Of a stretch of 64,000 nucleotides of DNA, positions 10,876-22,564 are shown in pieces. The position numbers and the translations under genes are program-made. Source of the stretch: Bettongia penicillata ogilbyi (lineage: Eukaryota; Chordata; Mammalia; Diprotodontia; Potoroidae); assembly GCA_023548195.1 (NCBI GenBank), contig JAJHZJ010000496.1, positions 10,943,570 through 11,007,569 of the forward strand, given 5' to 3'. The notes under the pieces are model-generated. The model saw only the letters and a list, made by a program, of their open reading frames with translations, made no database searches and was not told where the DNA came from. Every line of letters starts with the position of its first letter. The stretch's first letter is position 1.

Positions 10876-11066
10876 CAGGGCTTCTTAACCTTTTTGTGTG
10901 TTACGGACCTTTTGGCTGCTGATGAAACCTATGAAACACCCTTCTCAGAATAATGTTTTGATGCCTACGTTAATAATTGAAGTAAGTGCCAAATTTGTCA
11001 GGCATTTGCGAAAATAAATTTTTTTTCCCCTAGTCAAATTTGTTGGCCCCAGGTTAAGAACCCCTG
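10876..11066 (+). mobile_element. Short non-autonomous hAT transposon
   Basis: 191-bp element with 16-bp terminal inverted repeats: CAGGGCTTCTTAACCT at the left, and the right end is the complement of CAGGGGTTCTTAACCT (15/16). It is flanked by a perfect 8-bp target duplication ctttagag (10868-10875 and 11067-11074). TIR type and 8-bp TSD identify the hAT superfamily (Charlie/MER5-like). No transposase is encoded. Strand is nominal. Confidence 0.9.
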
Positions 11067-11144
11067 CTTTAGAGGTAAAAAAAAAGAATACACACAAAAT
11101 ATATGTACACACACTTGAACATGCTAGGTAGATTGGTGATAGAC

Positions 11145-11222
11145 AAACACACATTTATTAAGTATTTGTTATGTGCCAGAAATTTCGCTAGGATAATTAG
11201 TAAATGTTTGTTGAATTGAACT
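11145..11222 (+). repeat. Repeat head fragment
   Basis: 'catttattaagtatttgttatgtgccag' followed by an L2-like 'taaatgtttgttgaattgaa'. Too short to assign firmly. Confidence 0.5.
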
Positions 11223-11519
11223 GAAATTTTTATTTAGATATTGAATAAGATGGTGTAAACACTTGTTATCATTTCATTCTTGTTGTTTATGGACTTTAAT
11301 ATATTTAAGTGTGTATGTTTCCACTCTTTATAATTTGGTATTCTGATGTGAATTTTTACTATTTTAAATGTCTCTTAAACTTGCTATGAAGTTCAGTATG
11401 TTGTGTTCCCATTTCAAAATCACAGTAATTAAAGATGATATTAAAAACCCCATTACCTTTGAATGACTAGATGGATATTAAGGTGTAACATCAAGGTACT
11501 TTTTAAAATTGTTGGTCAC

Positions 11520-12025
11520 TTCCCCAAAATAGAAAGGACTTGAATACACCAAAATATTCATAGCAATGATTCTTCTGGTAGCAAAGAATTGGAAATAGGG
11601 TGGAAGTCCCTTAGTTGGGGGCTGGCGAAACAGATTATGGTACTTGAAGGTAATAGAATGTTACTGTTCTGTAAAAAATGATGGCTGTGAAGAATGTTGG
11701 GTCTCATGGAGAGAGTTCTGTGAACTAATGCAGAACAAGGTAAGCAAAGCTGGGAAAACCTCATACGTCACTGATACAGCAACACGGAAAAACCAACCAC
11801 GAATGTCACCCAAAGTGCTGTGCCCTTACAGTGGCCAAAGCTGGCCCTTACACACTGGAGGCTCTGTGCCCTTCAGGACGTGACTGATGGGGGGAGTGGT
11901 TTTGCTGAATTTTCTTTACTTTTCTTTTATCTTATTAGAGATGGCCTTCCAGGGAGGGAGGAGGAGAGATATTTGGTGAAGTAAAGTCATGTAAAAAACA
12001 AAAAATATCAATACAAATTAAAACA
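11520..12025 (+). mobile_element. Old L1-lineage 3' end, sense
   Basis: Matches the 3' end of marsupial L1 in order: 'tagcaatgattcttctggtagcaaagaattgg', a 'ggaagtcccttag' segment, 'gagttctgtgaactaatgcag', and an A-rich end near 11990-12025. Heavily diverged. Confidence 0.65.
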
Positions 12026-12365
12026 GTCCCCAAATTTGCCACTGAGGTTTAAACCCATTATTTTGCTGTTTTACAAAGACACAGGAGGAATTGGAAAGAG
12101 CCTTGGAACTTGATTTACAGAAAGTAAAATTATAGTTTTTTAAATTGTTTTTACACATGTTATATACCTAAAAGAATCAAATCGTTATTTTCTTAGTCAA
12201 AATCAGTTATATTGGAGAAAAGAAATAAAATTTAATATTGATATTTTAGCTAAAGTTTCTTGTCTTTGCTAATTCTTTACTTATTAGGAAGTAATTATTT
12301 TGAATGTGAAATGAAGAAGTGGATGATGGAATTAAGAAATTAATGTGAACCATTGTCTCTCGTAG

Positions 12366-12472
12366 CATCCTATAAGCAGGTGGATTGCTCGTTATGTTTA
12401 TGACCCTCCCGAAAAGAATTATGAAAGAACCATGGCCATCCTTCAGTTGGAAGCTGAAAAGTCTGATCTGAG
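12366..12472 (+). CDS. NDUFB5: NDUFB5 exon 5
   Basis: 107-nt exon between cgtag and gtaaac. It encodes [20 protein letters not shown], then [15 protein letters not shown], plus two bases of an Arg codon. Human has [20 protein letters not shown] here. This is the intermembrane-space part of NDUFB5. Confidence 0.97.
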
Positions 12473-12479
12473 GTAAACA

Positions 12480-13395
12480 GTAAAGGTCCCTGGGTTGGGG
12501 GGAACAGGGGGAGGCCAACTCTGTGCTTGCTTCAGTATGCTGCTCACGTATAAAAGGATCCGAGCTGAGGGATAAAGGACTGGGTGAAGATTGTTTGATG
12601 AGTAGACCATCAGACTTTGGAAGCCTGCACACATTGGGGTCAGTAACTCATAAGGTGGATCTGGGTACAACAGACTGGGCATGGGGAGGAGGGAGTAGGA
12701 TCTGTTCCAAACACTAGTATTCATTTTTTTCTGACCTTGCTGGTTTACATACAACTGATCAATGATTAAAGGATGAAAATAATAAAAGAACTTTTTCTGC
12801 AAGCCCATTTATCTCAAGGACATGAGTGCATGACACTCACCTGGGGCTAAAACATACCCCTTTGAAACTCCTGCTACTTATATCCACACCTGATGTGCTC
12901 GGGGAAAAGGGGTGGTAGGGGGACTCATGAGTTTTTCACACTTACACCCTGAGCAAGGCCAGGAGAGCCTGAGACCCACCACTGGGAGAAAGAGGGGTGA
13001 CAGGCACTTCCAGGACAGAGAACAGGTGCCTACCTAGACATCTAGGTGGTGGGTGAGAGTCACAGGAGCAGTGGGCATGGGCAAGCTGCAGTGTTGAGTA
13101 GCGCCAGTTCTTTTCTGTGATTGGATAGGCTTTAATGTTTATTGTTCTTGCAAAGATTGGGAGGAAAGGGTTTGGCCGTTCAAGAGATGCCTGAGAGCCT
13201 GTACAAGGACTCAGAGGATTAGTCTGGCTAAAGCAGAAGTTCTTTGTGAGGGCTAGTAGAAAGTGAAATCAGGTGCACAAGTACAGAATACAGAAAACGT
13301 TACCTTGAAATCAGTTGGTAAGCTGTTTAATTTACAGTAAATTCAGTATTAGTCAGGAAGGTGGTATGATTGCCGAAAACATCCATTCCATCTTG
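12480..13395 (+). other. NDUFB5: NDUFB5 intron 5, 5' part
   Basis: No recognised exon. G/A-rich from about 12880 to 13210, without a family I can name. Confidence 0.5.
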
Positions 13396-13399
13396 AGTC

Positions 13400-13490
13400 T
13401 TAGGACAGAAAGTCAGCTCCTTGAGGGAAAGGACTGTTTGGTTTTTGATGTTGGATCTCCGGTGATTGATAGTGTCTGGAACAAGAGAAG
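13400..13490 (+). repeat. L2 3'-end fragment
   Basis: 'gtcagctccttgagggaaaggactg' followed by a 'gtgtctggaaca' motif is the usual L2 3' tail wording. Confidence 0.6.
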
Positions 13491-13814
13491 AATTAGCCCT
13501 GTTGTCCTCTGCCAGTGAAGGCCCCTCTAGAATGTCGGCTTTGACTCCCCTTAGACATACTTTACACGATGTCAGTCTGGAGCACTTCTGTGGGACCGGG
13601 CCTTAGGAGGCCGGTGGTGCTCACTTGGGCGTTCATAGTCCATAGCCTGTGAAAGAAAGATTTCGGACCAGCATGTCGTTTGTTTTACAAATGTTTGAAG
13701 AGCCGTTAGCTAGACGAGAAGTGGATTCAGAGGACAGAGCAAGAGCCAGAAGGAGGAAGGGATACACATTTTTACTTATTACAAAGAATTTCCTACAACT
13801 AAAAACATTGAAGA

Positions 13815-14020
13815 TTTTTTAAGGTTTGCAAAGTGTTTGATGTTACTGCCCACCCCATCCTCACAGCTCCGTTGTGAAGTAAGTGATCTTCATTTAGCTA
13901 GTGGGGAAACTGAGACTCAGGATGGCTAATGGACTTTCTTAGGGTCACACAGTAAGTCTCTGAGGTAAGAATTGAACCCAGGTCTTCCTGATTCCAAGTC
14001 CAATACTCTCCACACTGAAA
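13815..14020 (-). repeat. MIR-type CORE-SINE
   Basis: Antisense: 'tgtgaagtaagtgatcttcat', 'ggggaaactgagactcagg', 'agggtcacacagtaagt', 'ttgaacccaggtcttcctgattcc'. Confidence 0.88.
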
Positions 14021-14164
14021 AATGGAATAGGCTTCCTTGTAAGGCCCTGTCCCAGTAGAGACTGGATGACCATTGGAGGAGGTTTTAGAATGGGATTTAT
14101 ATTTGTTCTTCAGGTAAGGTTGACTTAGGTGGCCTTAGTTCTGGGCTTCTGGAAAAAGAGCCGT

Positions 14165-14330
14165 CATAGGTGAGTGGAAAGAGTTCTGGACTTAGAGTAA
14201 CGAGACCTGGATTCCATTTCTGGCTTTGATCAAAATGTAGTGGCATTTTGGATGAGTCACTTAATGTTCCAGCCTCAGTTTCCTTGCCTGTAATATAATG
14301 GGGTTGTTTTGAAACTTTAGAATTCTATTA
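14165..14330 (+). repeat. MIR-type CORE-SINE
   Basis: Sense: 'gagttctggacttagag', 'gagtcacttaatgttcc', 'cctcagtttccttgcctgt'. Confidence 0.8.
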
Positions 14331-14374
14331 TAAATATGAACTATTATGAATGAAATAGAATGAGTCTGACCATC

Positions 14375-14632
14375 ATTTCATTAATTAATCAGCATTTCCT
14401 TAGCACTTATGTGCCAGACACTATGTTAAGCATTAGGGATTCAAAGACAAAAAAAGAAGCAGCTCCTGCCTTCAAGGAGCTTACAGTCTATAGGGGAAGA
14501 CAGTATGGATATATAGAGATATGATAACTTTGGAAGTGATGGGATTAACAGCCATCAAGAAAAATTGCATGTAGGAAGTCAAGCTTCAGTTAGGTTTTGA
14601 AGGAGACTGGGGGCTTTAAAGAGGTTGTGGTG
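14375..14632 (+). repeat. Long purine-rich repeat, copy B (left part)
   Basis: Head 'cacttatgtgccagacactatg', then 'aggagcttacagtctataggg' and 'gaaggagactgggggctttaaag'. The copy resumes at 16283 after an L1 insertion. The bases aaagaggttgtggtg (14618-14632) are the left target duplication. Confidence 0.72.
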
Positions 14633-16282
14633 TTCTTAGAGATTTCCCAAAGTTCTTTATGTATTTGAGATATGAGACCTTTAGCTGAGAAACTGTCTAT
14701 AAAATTTTTCCCCCCAATTTTCTGCTGTCCTTCTGATCTTGGCTACGTTTGTTTTATTTGTACATAACCTTTTTAATTTAATGTAATAAAAATTATCCAT
14801 TTTATGCTTTATTGCTCTCTATCTCTTGTTATTCATCATTTATTCACCAATCCATAAGTCTGCTGTGTAATATGTTCCATGTTCTTCAAATTTTTTAAAA
14901 AATATCTTCATATTTAGGTCATGTATCCATTTTGACCTCATCTTGGTAAATGGTGTAATATATTGGTCTAAGCCCAATTTTGGCCGTACTGCTTTCCCAA
15001 CCACACAATCAATTCTCATCCTCAAAACTTAAGTCTTTGCTCTTGTCAAATACTAGGTTACCATAGTCATATGCTGCTGTATATCGTATGTCTACTCTGT
15101 TCCACTGATCTACTTTTGTATTTCTTAGCCATTATCAGATAGTTTTTGATAATTACTGCCCTTTAATGAGTTTGAGATCTGGTACTGCTAAACCTCCTTT
15201 CTTTAACATTTTTTTCTTATGAAGTACATAAAGAACTTTGTCAGATCTATAGGAATATGAGTCAGTTCCCAATCAATAAATGGTTCAATGACATGAGTTT
15301 TTAGATGAAGGAATCAAAATGGTTTATAATTGCATGGAAAAATGCTCTAAGTCATTATTGATTAGGAAAACGCAAATTAAAACAACCTTGAATATCATTT
15401 TACACTTCTCAGATTGGCTTAAATGATTGAAGGGGAAAGCTACAAATGTTGGAGGGCATGTGGAAAAATTGGAACACTAATTTACTGTTGGTGGAACTGA
15501 AGTTAAACCAGTCATTTTGGACAGCAATCTGGCATTATGCCCAAAGAGTTAAACTGCCTATACCCTTTGACCCAACAGTAGTGTTGTTAGGTCTGTTTCC
15601 AAAGATGATTAGGGAAAAGGAAAAGAATCAATATTTTCTAAAATATTTGTAATTGTCATTTGTCATTGTAATGACAAATTGTCAATTGTCATTGTAATGA
15701 CAAAGAGCTGAAAATTGTGTCGACCCCCATCAATTGGGAAATGGCTGAACAAGTTGTGGTATGCGATTGTGATGGGGAATGCTGTAAGAAATGATGAGCT
15801 CCATGATCCTAGGAAAACACGGATAGACTTGCTTGAAGTAAGGAAGACCAAAATGAGTAGAACAAGGAGAGTGTTGTGTATGGTAACAGACATACTTTTT
15901 GTAAGAGCAGCTTGGAGCATCTGAGTAATTTTCACCATTATAAATACCCAAATTAACTACAAAGGACCTCGGAAGGAAAATGGTATCTGCATCCAGGGAC
16001 AGAATAGATAAATAGAAATATGTATTGAATGATTTTACATACACACGCACATGTACATGCTTGTGTCTAATGGTAGCTATCTTTCAGGTAGGAGAGCTGG
16101 GAGGGAAGGAAAACACCAAATTACATGATAACTTTATTATGTATTTAAAAGGAACAGCAAGCAACCTAGTAGTACATTTTCAGTTTCATGTGCAATCATC
16201 TTTTTCCCATGTTCTGTATTCTGTTATGGAAAGGCTTGCTTTGTTTCTCAAGTTCAGAATAAAATAAATGAAACTTTTCCAA
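14633..16282 (+). mobile_element. L1 insertion with inverted 5' segment (twin priming)
   Basis: 14640-15225 is antisense L1 ORF2 (for example 'gtcatgtatccattttgacctc', 'cctcatcttggtaaatgg'). 15230-16282 is sense ORF2 end and 3'UTR ('gattaggaaaacgcaaatt', 'gtggaactgaagttaaacc', 'caattgggaaatggctg'), with a short A-rich end. Both arms contain the same junction stretch, 'tacataaagaactttg', once per strand, so the two arms abut in L1 coordinates. The ends are flanked by 15-bp near-duplications aaagaggttgtggtg and aaagaggcagcggtg (16283-16297), 12 of 15 identical. All L1 frames are broken. Confidence 0.85.
15659..15704. repeat. Duplicated hairpin sequence
   Basis: A 19-base unit, itself an inverted repeat (TTGTCATT / AATGACAA with a 2-base loop), occurs at 15660-15678 and 15686-15704 inside the sense L1 arm. 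A single unit is what the L1 would normally carry at this place. Confidence 0.8.
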
Positions 16283-17830
16283 AAAGAGGCAGCGGTGAGG
16301 AGGGACATGGGGGACAACCAGTGCAGAGGCCGGAGATGGATCTAGGAGAGGGACTGGTGTGTGGGGAAGAACAATCAGAAGGTAGGAATGGTTGGACATC
16401 AAGAGTGTAAAGGGGAGTAATTAATGATTGATATGGTAAATTGGAGCCAGTTTGTGAAAGGCATTTTAAGCCACTGAAACTTACTGAATAAGGGTCAATA
16501 ATGACCTCATCAGACCTGTGCTTTAGAAATATTCGTGGCAGCTGTGTGGGGAAGATAGACTAGTCGGGGAAAGACATGTGGTAGGGAAACTGCTAGAATG
16601 TTGGGAAAGTCTGGGGGAGAATTGATGAGTGTGTGAACTTTCAGATGGTGGTAGCTCTGTAAGGGGAGACAAAGGGACCATTCTGAGAAGTGTGGAGGTG
16701 GACTTAATAAGTTGTGGTTAGAAAGAGATTAAGGAGTGAAGAATGTCACCTGGGTGAGTAGAAGAGTGGTCATGGTATCTTTGGCAGTGATAGGAAAGTT
16801 AATGGGAGGGGTGAGTTTTGGTGGAAAGATGATGAGTTCTGTTGTGAGCGTACTGAGTTAGAGCTGCCTGGTTGATGATGTGGAACTGGAGTTCAGGACG
16901 TAGACCAGGACTTGAAATTTAGATCTGTTGGTGTAGATACAATATTTGAACCTGGGGAAACTGATGAGATCACGTAGATAAGAGGTCTCGGACAGAGCTT
17001 TGGGTTATACCCAAGTGAGGGAATTTGGATGAAGATCTAGCAAGGGAGATGGAGAAGGAGTGCTCATACAGGTTGGAGAACAAGGGAGAGAGGAGTGCCT
17101 TGGAGAGTGTTCAAGAGGGTTGGGTGGTCTGCAGTGTTAGATGTTACATAGAGGTAAAGAACGTGGATTGAGATAGAGAAGTTTTGGTTGAATGATGAGA
17201 TAAAAGAAGCCAGTTTACAGGGATTGAGAATTGAGTAAGAGGAAAGGAATTGGAGGCAACAAATGTAGACAGCTTTTCCTAGAAGTTTGGTTGTGAAAGG
17301 AAAGATGTCCGAGTACAATGATAATTTGAGGGGATGATAGGCTCAAGTGAAGGGTTTTTAAGGACAGGGTAACCTGGCAGTAATTGTAGGCAGCAGAAAA
17401 TGAGCCAGTTGATAGGGAGAGATTGAAGATAAAGGGGGAACAGGGAACAGAGGAGACAGTTGTGGGGACACTTCGTCAAAGTATACAGGAAAGGATAGGA
17501 TCAAAGGGACAAAAAGAGGGTTTAATCTTCATAAAGGTAAAGTCCATCTAATCAGGAAAGGAGGAGAGAATTGGAGAGGGGAGGTGATGTCATGGGATTT
17601 TTGTGCTGTAGGTAATGGGGAAAAATGGGGCTCACTAAGATAACCTTTATTTTCATGGTAAAGTGCACGGTAAGGTCTAGTACAAAGAAGATGGGGACGG
17701 GGTGGGGAAATGTGGAGAAAAGCAAGGATAATAAAGTTTACAATTAAGATTTTCTGTCTCACTCAGGGTGCTCCAGAGAAGGAGTTACTGGTGTAGGCAT
17801 AGGATGACCTAGTCAAGGAGGAAGAGGACT
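16283..17830 (+). repeat. Long purine-rich repeat, copy B (right part)
   Basis: Continues the copy cut by the L1: 'aggagggacatgggggacaacc', 'gaataagggtcaataatgacc', 'cagacctgtgctttagaaat', 'gcagctgtgtgggg', then G/A-rich sequence to about 17830. Together with 14375-14632 this is the longest copy (about 1.8 kb). No coding capacity is visible. Confidence 0.65.
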
Positions 17831-18236
17831 TTCTTTGGCTTGATATAGATTGTTGAGTAGGAAGACTGAAAGCAAGTATGACTCCATGGAGATAGCCATC
17901 ATCCCAGTGAAAGTGACAGTGACCCAGATAAGGGTGTCAGTAGTGGGAACAGAGGAAGGAATAGAGGGAGGACATTGTTTGACCATAAAAGCATAAAGGC
18001 TTGGTGGGCTTACCTGAATGAACAGAAGAAGTTAAGCTAAAAATTATTCTTAGATTTTATGCGTAGAATGGCTCCAATTCAAGCGTGTGTACATCTGTCC
18101 TTGGGGAGAATCAGATATTTTTCCTTTGATAAGACCAGCTGGCAGTTGCACTTTGTGCTGAAAGGAGCTGTTTACATTTGTGATGGGAGGTCTCTTTGGC
18201 GCTTGAAGTTTAATTTAAGGATTCTGTTTCTTACAG
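17831..18236 (+). other. NDUFB5: NDUFB5 intron 5, 3' end
   Basis: No element recognised. Ends in ctgtttcttacag before the last exon. Confidence 0.6.
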
Positions 18237-18357
18237 GTTGAAATATCGGGAAACAGAAAGACTTATGCGAGGAAGAGGGGATGGACCTTTGTTTCATTAT
18301 CCAACTGTTGATAAGGAGCTTATTGATCATGACCCTAAAGCAGTACCTGACCATTAA
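18237..18357 (+). CDS. NDUFB5: NDUFB5 exon 6 (last coding exon) and stop
   Basis: The first base completes the split Arg codon. Then LKYRETERLMRGRGDGPLFH and YPTVDKELIDHDPKAVPDH, 39 codons, and TAA at 18355-18357. Human ends RGDGPWYYYE...IDKELIDHSPKATPDN, so the C-terminus is homologous but less conserved than exons 4-5. It forms the intermembrane-space tail of the subunit. Confidence 0.96.
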
Positions 18358-18460
18358 GCTCTTGACCCTACACGTCTGATGTATACTCTCTTTCAGAGGG
18401 ATAAATGAAGAAATGCATACTGTACTGTTCTCTGAATAAAACAGCCATTTCCCCTTTGGT
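18358..18460 (+). terminator. NDUFB5: NDUFB5 3'UTR and poly(A) signal
   Basis: AATAAA at 18435-18440, 78 bases past the stop, with T/G-rich sequence at 18455-18515 as the likely downstream element. A second AATAAA at 18938-18943 could serve a longer transcript. The exact cleavage site is not visible. Confidence 0.82.
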
Positions 18461-19640
18461 CTTGTAGTTGGTTCTCAGTGTAGTTTGAGAGAATTGCTTT
18501 TGTTGTTAAAGGATGGTTGTCTTTTTTAAGAAGGTCATGAGTATGGCAATTAAAATTAGATGAAATCAAAATTTGTGAACCTCTGAAGGATAGTACTGTT
18601 TGGAAGTAGATTCTACGATATGCCCACTAAATGAAAGTTGTGGACAGGAAGCATCACCATCAAAAATGACTTGTGTACCCAGTTAAGCACTGTAGAATAT
18701 AGGCATCTTGGTTCATCATTGATAGCTCATCTATTTCAATTGGCATTGGAATTTTCAGTCTGGATTATGAAGAGATGAACACCATAATAACATCAGAAAA
18801 GTGGAAAACTTCAGTAAGCAAGTCTTCTGGAAGTTGACAGAGTTTTTATGGTTTTTTTTTTTAACTTTTTGTGGCCAAGAAACTTTTTGTATTGCTTTAA
18901 AGAATGAGTTTTTCAAGGATCTTAAATGTTGAGATCTAATAAAAATCCTTACTGGTAAATATTAGAAAAATTGGTGTGAAGAATAGCTCAAGGTAAAGAG
19001 TTTAAGCTGATAAAAATTATAAAATGTAAAAGACAGGAAATGTTTGTTAAATTGAAATGCCAAGCGTAAACATAAAATTTTAACATCTAAAAATTCTCTT
19101 TAAAATAATTTAAATATGGTTTGATAGGCTCTTTGTAGAGGACAAAATTATTTTTTAAAAGTCAGGATTTGGATGTTTTTAGTAAACGTTTCTTAAAAGT
19201 AGAAGTAATTTTGTATTGACTAAAACTAAAATACCCAACTCGTTTGTTAGACTCTGACTCAGTTAATGTCTTACTAATGAATGAAGACAGAAACCAAATT
19301 TAGTCACCTTGTTTTCCTTATAAACAAAAATCATGGGAAGACTTCTGTGAACTGGTGCAGTACAGCATGAACAATGACCGTAATGTAAATAAAAATACAC
19401 AAGGACAGTACAACTCAGATACAGCAAACACGCACAAAAGTTGATGTGTAGGCAGTGTTGGTTCCCCATTATTGAAGTTATAGCACATCTTTCCTTTCTG
19501 TTAATGAATTTCAACATATAGAGGAGAGCTGCATTCTGTCCACCAAATCATGTATATTTTAATTCTTCTTAATAAGTTCATTTGTCAGGAGTTGGGAAGT
19601 AATGTTTCCAAATTATCCAAAATAAAAACATAAAGACTTT
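18461..19640. other. Intergenic, downstream of NDUFB5
   Basis: AT-rich, no repeat or exon recognised. Confidence 0.5.
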
Positions 19641-19760
19641 TTAAATTCATTCAACAAAATTTTCCTTTTAAAGGAGTTGTGTGCTAGGCATTTTGTTAGG
19701 CGCTGTGGTTACACAAACAAAAGTGAGACAGTCTCTACCCTCAAGGAATTTCCTTCTAAA
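19641..19760 (+). repeat. Long purine-rich repeat, head fragment
   Basis: 'gtgtgctaggcattttgttaggcgctgtgg' then 'cagtctctaccctcaaggaatttcc'. Only the head survives. Confidence 0.6.
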
Positions 19761-20584
19761 CCATCAATCCTTTGACAACCGCCCCAGCATGTATGTACTT
19801 TCTGCTGAGGTGGATCTGTGATCTCCCATATTTGGATGTTCTCTCCGGCACTGTGTAAAGTTACAGCCCATTCATACCTGCCTGTCCTGTGCCACTCTTG
19901 CCTGGGACCTCTCATTAATTTGGTAGGATATGTCTGTCTCTCTCAGTGTGCTGGAGGCTATTGGGATTTCTCCTGACCTTTAGAAAACACAAGTGCCATA
20001 CTCCATGCATTCACCTGTCATCATTGGTCACCACTGACACATGATCAAGCCATTTTTTTCCTGTGAAACATTTTGTGAAAACCTTGACTCCGCCTCTATA
20101 GAGATCCTTCTCCATTTGTGTTAAATTCCTTCTCCCATCATGCGCCTCTTCATTACTTTCTGTGATTTCACGTTTTTAGTTCTTCAGATACTTGTGTTCC
20201 TTTGCTTACAACCCTGATTGGGGTGTTAGGATTAAAAAGATGAGCCTCTTTTCCAAGAGGTATGGGGGTTATTAAAAGAGGTTTGCAGTTTTCTGGAAGT
20301 AACCCATCCTGCTTCTGTCTCTGGGCCTAGCTATTGTTTCATTTGCACTATTGGTCCCAGGTGTACGTACTGATGGACAAATTATTGTTCCTCCAATTGG
20401 ATGTCACAATCCCTGCTATCCTGTGAGCAGTAAGGCCAAACTCCAGGGGGTACTTTCTGCAGTGCCCTGAGGCTTCCAGCAAACAGCATAGGATCATCTA
20501 CAAATAACAGCCAGTGGCCATCACCATCCACAGGAAATCTCCTTGACCTTGACTCTGTGTCGGAACTCTTTGTAAATATGGCAG
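19761..20584. other. Intergenic, unassigned
   Basis: No recognised element. Its lead into the L2 tail at 20585 suggests part may be older L2 body, but I cannot support that base by base. Confidence 0.4.
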
Positions 20585-20745
20585 CCTGTCCCAGTTGCTA
20601 GTGCCTTCCCCTCTGAGGTTAACATCCAGCTACTCTGTCTACCCATGTATATATGTGTTATCTTTCCTGCCAGAATGTAAGCTCCTTGAGGGCAGGCCTT
20701 GTTACTGCTGTTAGCACAGTCTGTGGCCCTAAGTGTTGTCAGTTG
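20585..20745 (+). repeat. L2 3' end
   Basis: 'cccagttgctagtgccttcc', 'ctactctgtctacccatgtata', 'atgtaagctccttgagggcagg' are the L2 3' wording in order. Confidence 0.85.
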
Positions 20746-20812
20746 GTTGATTTTACATCACCGATGTCTATGATCAGTGTGTTACATCTTTCATGTACAC
20801 TTGGATAACCTC

Positions 20813-21025
20813 TGGGTGGCAGAGTGGATTGAATGTGGACTCCAGTCAGGAAGACCTGAGTTCAGAAGCAGTGTCAGATTTAGTAGCTGTGTCATTGGGC
20901 AGATCACTTAGCTTCTCTGTCAGCCTCAATTTCCTCATCTATTGATGAGAACAATACCACCTACCTGTTACGATTGTGATAATGTTTGTAAGGTGCTGTG
21001 TAAGTGCTAAGTATTATTTGTATGT
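20813..21025 (+). repeat. MIR-type CORE-SINE
   Basis: Sense: 'gtggcagagtggattgaatg', 'aggaagacctgagttcag', 'cctcaatttcctcatctat', 'taaggtgctgtgtaagtgctaag'. Confidence 0.85.
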
Positions 21026-21744
21026 GTGGTTGGGAGACACCTTGGGAGAGCGTTTGAGGCATTTTCACGATCACCAAATAGCAAACAGTGGAATCTTGTA
21101 TCGTCTATATTTCAGTCAGTTGTGCAGTGATAAAGATGTCATCCATTGCAGATTAATGTTTGCAAAATTCTCTTTCCTACAATGGGTGTTATTCAGAAAA
21201 AAATTATGTTCAAACATTAATTGTGATTGTTTATTGTAAACCCAAAAGAAGTGGCTTTGGAAATGTTTTGTCTTCATCTTAGCTTTTTAAGACTAAGATT
21301 TAATTGTATAAAAATATGAACTGTTTGAAACATCGCTGAAGAAGCAATCAAGAATTTTATCGGCTGTGTCTTTCCCTCAATATAAGGAAGGAATTTCAAA
21401 CAGTAAGAGTGGTCCAGGAATGCACAGGGCTGCCTGGTGACATAGTGCCAGGACCCCAGGTTGTGAGTTGAAAAGGACATCTCGTGACTGTCGAGAGTGC
21501 CTTCTATAGCATCTTAACCAAGTCATCATTCAGTCTGGATGTGAAGACCTCAACTTAAGGAGGAAGTCTTTTCTTGTGAAGTGGTTCATTCTTGTTCAGG
21601 AACTCCCTGTTAGTCCATTTTTTTTTTTCTCTTTTCCAGTTCAAAGATCATTCTCCTTGGCAGAGAAAGCAAAATCTCATTGGATTCCTCTATCATTAAC
21701 TGATAAGAGTTGTAATTCATTTCACATATAATTTCTATATACAG
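21026..21744. other. Intergenic, unassigned
   Basis: No recognised gene or repeat. Confidence 0.45.
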
Positions 21745-21880
21745 TATACCCCACTGGAGTGTAAATTCCTTGAGGGCAGGGAATATTTCATCTTTGTCTT
21801 TGTATCTCCAAGGCTTAGCACAGTGCCTGGTGTATAGTGAGTGCTTAATAGAGGCTGACTGATTGCTCAATTAAATTTAT
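21745..21880 (+). repeat. L2 3' end
   Basis: 'aaattccttgagggcaggg', 'gtatctccaaggcttagcac', 'gtgcctggtgtatagtgagtg'. Confidence 0.85.
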
Positions 21881-22039
21881 CATTCGTTGGTAATGATTGC
21901 CATCCTAGAAGTGTACTAGTCCTATGTTCTCTCAGTGGAACAAAACATATGCCATTTTTGTTATAGCTGATAATGTTTATAACTAGCATTCTGTCTGAGT
22001 AGTTCTCTACCCCTCCACCAAGAGGAGAAGCTGTATTTC

Positions 22040-22330
22040 ACGATCTGCTCTCTGGAGTCCTTGTTAGTTTTTCAGTTACACCAAGTTCAGCTTTCTTATT
22101 AGTGACTTTTGTATTTACATTGTTACCATGTACTGATTCTGTTTATTTCCCTCCATCAGTTTTAGATAAATCTTCCCATATTTCTCCATTATTTCTTATT
22201 GTATAATTATATTTATGACATCCATTCCCATACTTTCTTCAGCCAGTCACTAGGTGCCCTCCGTTTCCCTTTCTCTGCTGCCACAAAGAATGCTTCTGTG
22301 AAAATCTTGATCTGCTGTGGGCCTGTTTCT
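22040..22330 (-). mobile_element. L1-lineage 3' end, antisense
   Basis: Antisense L1 3'-end wording: 'aatcttcccatatttctcc', 'attatttcttattgtataat', 'ctgccacaaagaatgcttctg'. Diverged. Confidence 0.6.
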
Positions 22331-22564
22331 GTCTTTTGCTGTCTTTGCTGCAGCCTTGTCTTCATTCTCCAGCGTCAGGTCTATTCTACGCTTGCACCCT
22401 TCATCTTCCCTCGTCTGCCCTTGCTTCCATCTTCTGCACATGTCTTTTCTCCATCCTAAACAAAAGATAATTAATCAAATAGTATAGCAAGTGTAGTGAC
22501 GACCAAAGACTCGCCCACAAGTGGGAAGCCTGCAAGGACAGCATACAGGTAGAGAAAATGCAGT

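Noticed and set aside
12246..12808. Minus-strand frames across NDUFB5 exon 5
   Set aside because: Shadow of the real exon and flanking intron; no domain.
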